Shown here in pieces: positions 62,119-64,000 of a stretch of 64,000 nucleotides of DNA. This DNA comes from Microbacterium sp. SCN 70-27 (GTDB lineage: Bacteria; Actinomycetota; Actinomycetes; Actinomycetales; Microbacteriaceae). The stretch lies in the NCBI GenBank assembly GCA_001724425.1, contig MEEK01000008.1:10534-74533 (forward strand), read 5' to 3'. The notes beneath the pieces were generated by a model. It had not been told where the DNA came from. It did no database searches and worked only from the letters and a program-made list of their open reading frames with translations. The position numbers were made by a program, and so were the translations under genes. Positions within the stretch are counted from its first letter, which is position 1; the number at the start of each line of letters is the position of its first letter.

Positions 62119-64000
62119 CTACGAAATGTCGTCCGCCCCGGCGCGTCGCGCGCGGCGCGGGTGCAGGTCGCGCGTGTCGACCGGTGTCGGATCGGGGTGC
62201 TCGGCACGTCCGCGGCGGGCAGCACGCCGCTCTCTCGCCCCTTCGACGAGGTTGTAGAGCGTCGGCAGCACGAGCAGGGTCAGCACCGTGGAGGAGATCA
62301 ACCCGCCGATGACGACGATCGCGAGCGGCTGCGAGATGAACCCGCCGTGGCCCGTGATCCCGAGCGCCATCGGGGTCAGCGCGAAGATCGTGGCGAGCGC
62401 CGTCATGAGGATCGGGCGGAGGCGTCGCGATCCTCCGGCGATCGTCGCATCGTGCGCCGACAGCCCCTTCTCGCGGTACTGGTTGACGAGGTCGACGAGC
62501 ACGATCGCGTTCGTGACGACGATGCCGATGAGCATGAGCACGCCGATGAGGGATGCCACGCCGAGCGGCACGCCCGTCGCGATCTGGAGGAGGATCGCCC
62601 CGGTCGCGGCGAACGGCACCGAGATGAGGAGGAGCAGCGGCTGCCGCAGCGACTTGAACGTCGCGACCATCACGATGTAGACGATCAGGATCGCGGCGAG
62701 CATCGCGAGACCGAGCTGCCCGAAGGCATCCTGCTGCTGGGTGAGCACACCGCCGATCTTCGCGTCGGCCCCCGTGGGGAGGTCGAGGCCGACGAGGGCG
62801 GTGCGCACGCTCGCGGAGGCTCCGTTGAGGTCGTCGGTGGCCGGGGTGACCGTGACGGTCGCGGTGCGCTGCCCGCGCTGCGTCGTGATCGAGGTCGGCC
62901 CCTGGCTCTGTTCGACGGTCGCGACCTCGTCGAGGCGGAGCATGCCGGCCGCGGTCGGGATCGGCAGCGCCTTCAGCGCGTCGATCGTGCCCGGCACGGA
63001 GGATGCCTGCAGGTAGAGCTTCACGGCGGTGCCGTCGAGTTCGACGGTGCCGACCTGCCGCGGCTGCATCGTGTTCGCCACGAGCGCGCCGACCGTGACC
63101 TCGGAGAGCCCGAGCGACGCGGCCTTGTCGCGGTCGACGGTCACGGCGACGTACGGCAGCGACGCCGACAGGTTCGAGGTGATCTGCCCGATGCCGTTCT
63201 TCCCGTCGAGCGCCTTCACGACGGCGTCGGTCGCGGTGTCGAGCGTCTTCGTGTCGGGTGCCGTCACGTCGACCTCGATGTTGCTCGACGCGAAGCCGCC
63301 CTGACCCGTGGAGACGGTCACGGTGCCGACATCCGACAGCCCGTCGACGGCGTCCGTCACGTCCTGCCGGACGCGGTCCTGGTCGGCCGAGGTCTCGGTC
63401 GTGATGGAGTAGGTGATGCCCGAGGCACCGCCGGAGAACGCGTCGCGGATCGCGGAGCCGGTCGACCCGATCGAGGTCTGCACGGTCTTGATGCCGGAGA
63501 CTCCGAGGATCGCCTTCTCGACCTTCTGGGCGGCGGCGTCCTGGGCATCCAGCGACGCCGCCGGGCCGAGCTTCTGGCTGACGGTGAACGTGTTCTGCCC
63601 GCTGTCGCCGAGGAAGTTCGTCTTCATGAGGGGCGCGGCGGCGAGCGTGCCGCCGAGCACGAGCACCGCGATGATGAGGGTCACCCACGAGTGGCGGAGC
63701 GTCCACGACAGGATCGGCAGGTACGCCCGCTGCAGGCGGGACGGGGGCGCCGCCGGGTCTTCGGGGTCGATCGGGTTCCCGTCGGCGTCGAGCACGGGCT
63801 TGCCGGGCTTCATGAACCAGTAGGCGAGCACGGGAACGATCGTCAGCGCGACGAACAGCGACGCGGTCATCGCGATCGTGACGGTGAGGGCGAACGGGCG
63901 GAAGAGCTCGCCCGTCATGTCGCCGACGAACGCGATGGGGAGGAACACGGCGACGGTCGTGATGGTGGATGCCGTGATGGCGGCCGCGACCTCGCGGACG
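62119..64000 (-). CDS. RND-family efflux transporter (AcrB/HAE1-like), N-terminus outside window
   Basis: The frame is open to the right edge; 627 codons of the C-terminal part are visible, of the roughly 1050 expected. It starts within a helix bundle (ITASTITTVAVFLPIAFVGD, the conserved inner-membrane segment). A large periplasmic-type loop (about 90-385) and a second bundle follow, including LISVPFAATGAILL, GVPLGVASLIGVLMLIGIVVTNAIVLVD and GSRRLRPILMTALATIFALTPMAL, quoted in part; the motifs LRPILMT and NAIVLVD are diagnostic. Proton-driven export of drugs or lipids. Unlike Gram-negative members there is no outer membrane to cross. The adaptor gene, if any, is beyond the edge. Confidence 0.9.
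   Translation of the reverse strand, partial: VREVAAAITASTITTVAVFLPIAFVGDMTGELFRPFALTVTIAMTASLFVALTIVPVLAYWFMKPGKPVLDADGNPIDPEDPAAPPSRLQRAYLPILSWTLRHSWVTLIIAVLVLGGTLAAAPLMKTNFLGDSGQNTFTVSQKLGPAASLDAQDAAAQKVEKAILGVSGIKTVQTSIGSTGSAIRDAFSGGASGITYSITTETSADQDRVRQDVTDAVDGLSDVGTVTVSTGQGGFASSNIEVDVTAPDTKTLDTATDAVVKALDGKNGIGQITSNLSASLPYVAVTVDRDKAASLGLSEVTVGALVANTMQPRQVGTVELDGTAVKLYLQASSVPGTIDALKALPIPTAAGMLRLDEVATVEQSQGPTSITTQRGQRTATVTVTPATDDLNGASASVRTALVGLDLPTGADAKIGGVLTQQQDAFGQLGLAMLAAILIVYIVMVATFKSLRQPLLLLISVPFAATGAILLQIATGVPLGVASLIGVLMLIGIVVTNAIVLVDLVNQYREKGLSAHDATIAGGSRRLRPILMTALATIFALTPMALGITGHGGFISQPLAIVVIGGLISSTVLTLLVLPTLYNLVEGARERRAARRGRAEHPDPTPVDTRDLHPRRARRAGADDIS

Overview
The window is G+C-rich (about 70%), densely coding chromosomal DNA from an actinobacterium. 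The family is most likely Microbacteriaceae, and Microbacterium or a close relative is my best guess. The reasons are the near-exclusive use of G/C-ending codons, the heavy use of GGATGCC/GGCATCC, several TAnnnT -10 hexamers placed 6-7 bases before a start codon (leaderless transcripts), a LexA-type box, a DtxR/IdeR-type box, and gene families typical of that group. I see no tRNA, rRNA, CRISPR array, prophage or recognisable defence island.

Layout. 1-5000: 3' part of an MFS sugar symporter, then a coupled aldehyde dehydrogenase / GMC oxidoreductase pair. 5086-6633: an RhlE-like DEAD-box helicase. 6890-8328: an intact IS256-type element inserted in a small palindromic repeat. 8698-13933: proline iminopeptidase and zinc metallopeptidase (minus strand), malate dehydrogenase, a CPA1 antiporter and a small resolvase-like protein (plus strand). 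13946-30727: a nine-gene minus-strand operon made of a 2036-residue tandem-95/FN3 surface protein, MoxR ATPase, DUF58, transglutaminase-like membrane protein, RDD-FHA, PP2C, FHA, Ser/Thr kinase and FHA-HTH; seven of the eight junctions overlap by 1-4 nt. Its composition matches what has been called the PFNA cluster in bifidobacteria. 30879-41182: UvrA-like ATPase, a TetR/oxidoreductase divergon with twin operators, 3-methyladenine glycosylase, a TIGR01777 epimerase, acyl-CoA oxidase-like protein and RecQ. 41238-43883: a Ski2-like helicase with DUF3516. 43933-45600: a SAP/DUF6434 gene and a degenerate IS5-type element. 45598-48688: NagZ-like lipoprotein, GNAT, pirin. 48744-53520: an ECF transporter (two S components, fused ATPases, T component) with a frameshifted siderophore-interacting protein and an iron-box candidate. 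53539-64000: acyl-CoA dehydrogenase, an SOS-box-preceded radical SAM protein, a lipoprotein, a second DEAD-box helicase with a huge repeat-rich N-terminus, a DUF998-like membrane protein, an amino-acid permease and part of an RND exporter.

The most unusual content is two families of short palindromic repeats. Family 1 is 81 bp (27 codons) with 13-bp terminal inverted repeats. It has five copies in three unrelated genes, always in the same orientation and codon phase, so each adds a peptide of the form PNSS(T/I)S...RSS to its host protein. This resembles the protein-coding palindromic elements of Rickettsia. Family 2 is 76 bp and intergenic, with four copies. One is interrupted by the IS256 element, and removing the element plus one 8-bp target duplication restores exactly 76 bp.

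Gene cooperation: the kinase, phosphatase and three FHA proteins form a phospho-signalling module tied to the MoxR/DUF58/transglutaminase-like membrane machinery and the giant surface protein. The ECF genes and the siderophore reductase remnant look like one iron- or heme-linked uptake locus. The aldehyde dehydrogenase and GMC oxidoreductase look like consecutive alcohol-to-acid oxidation steps.
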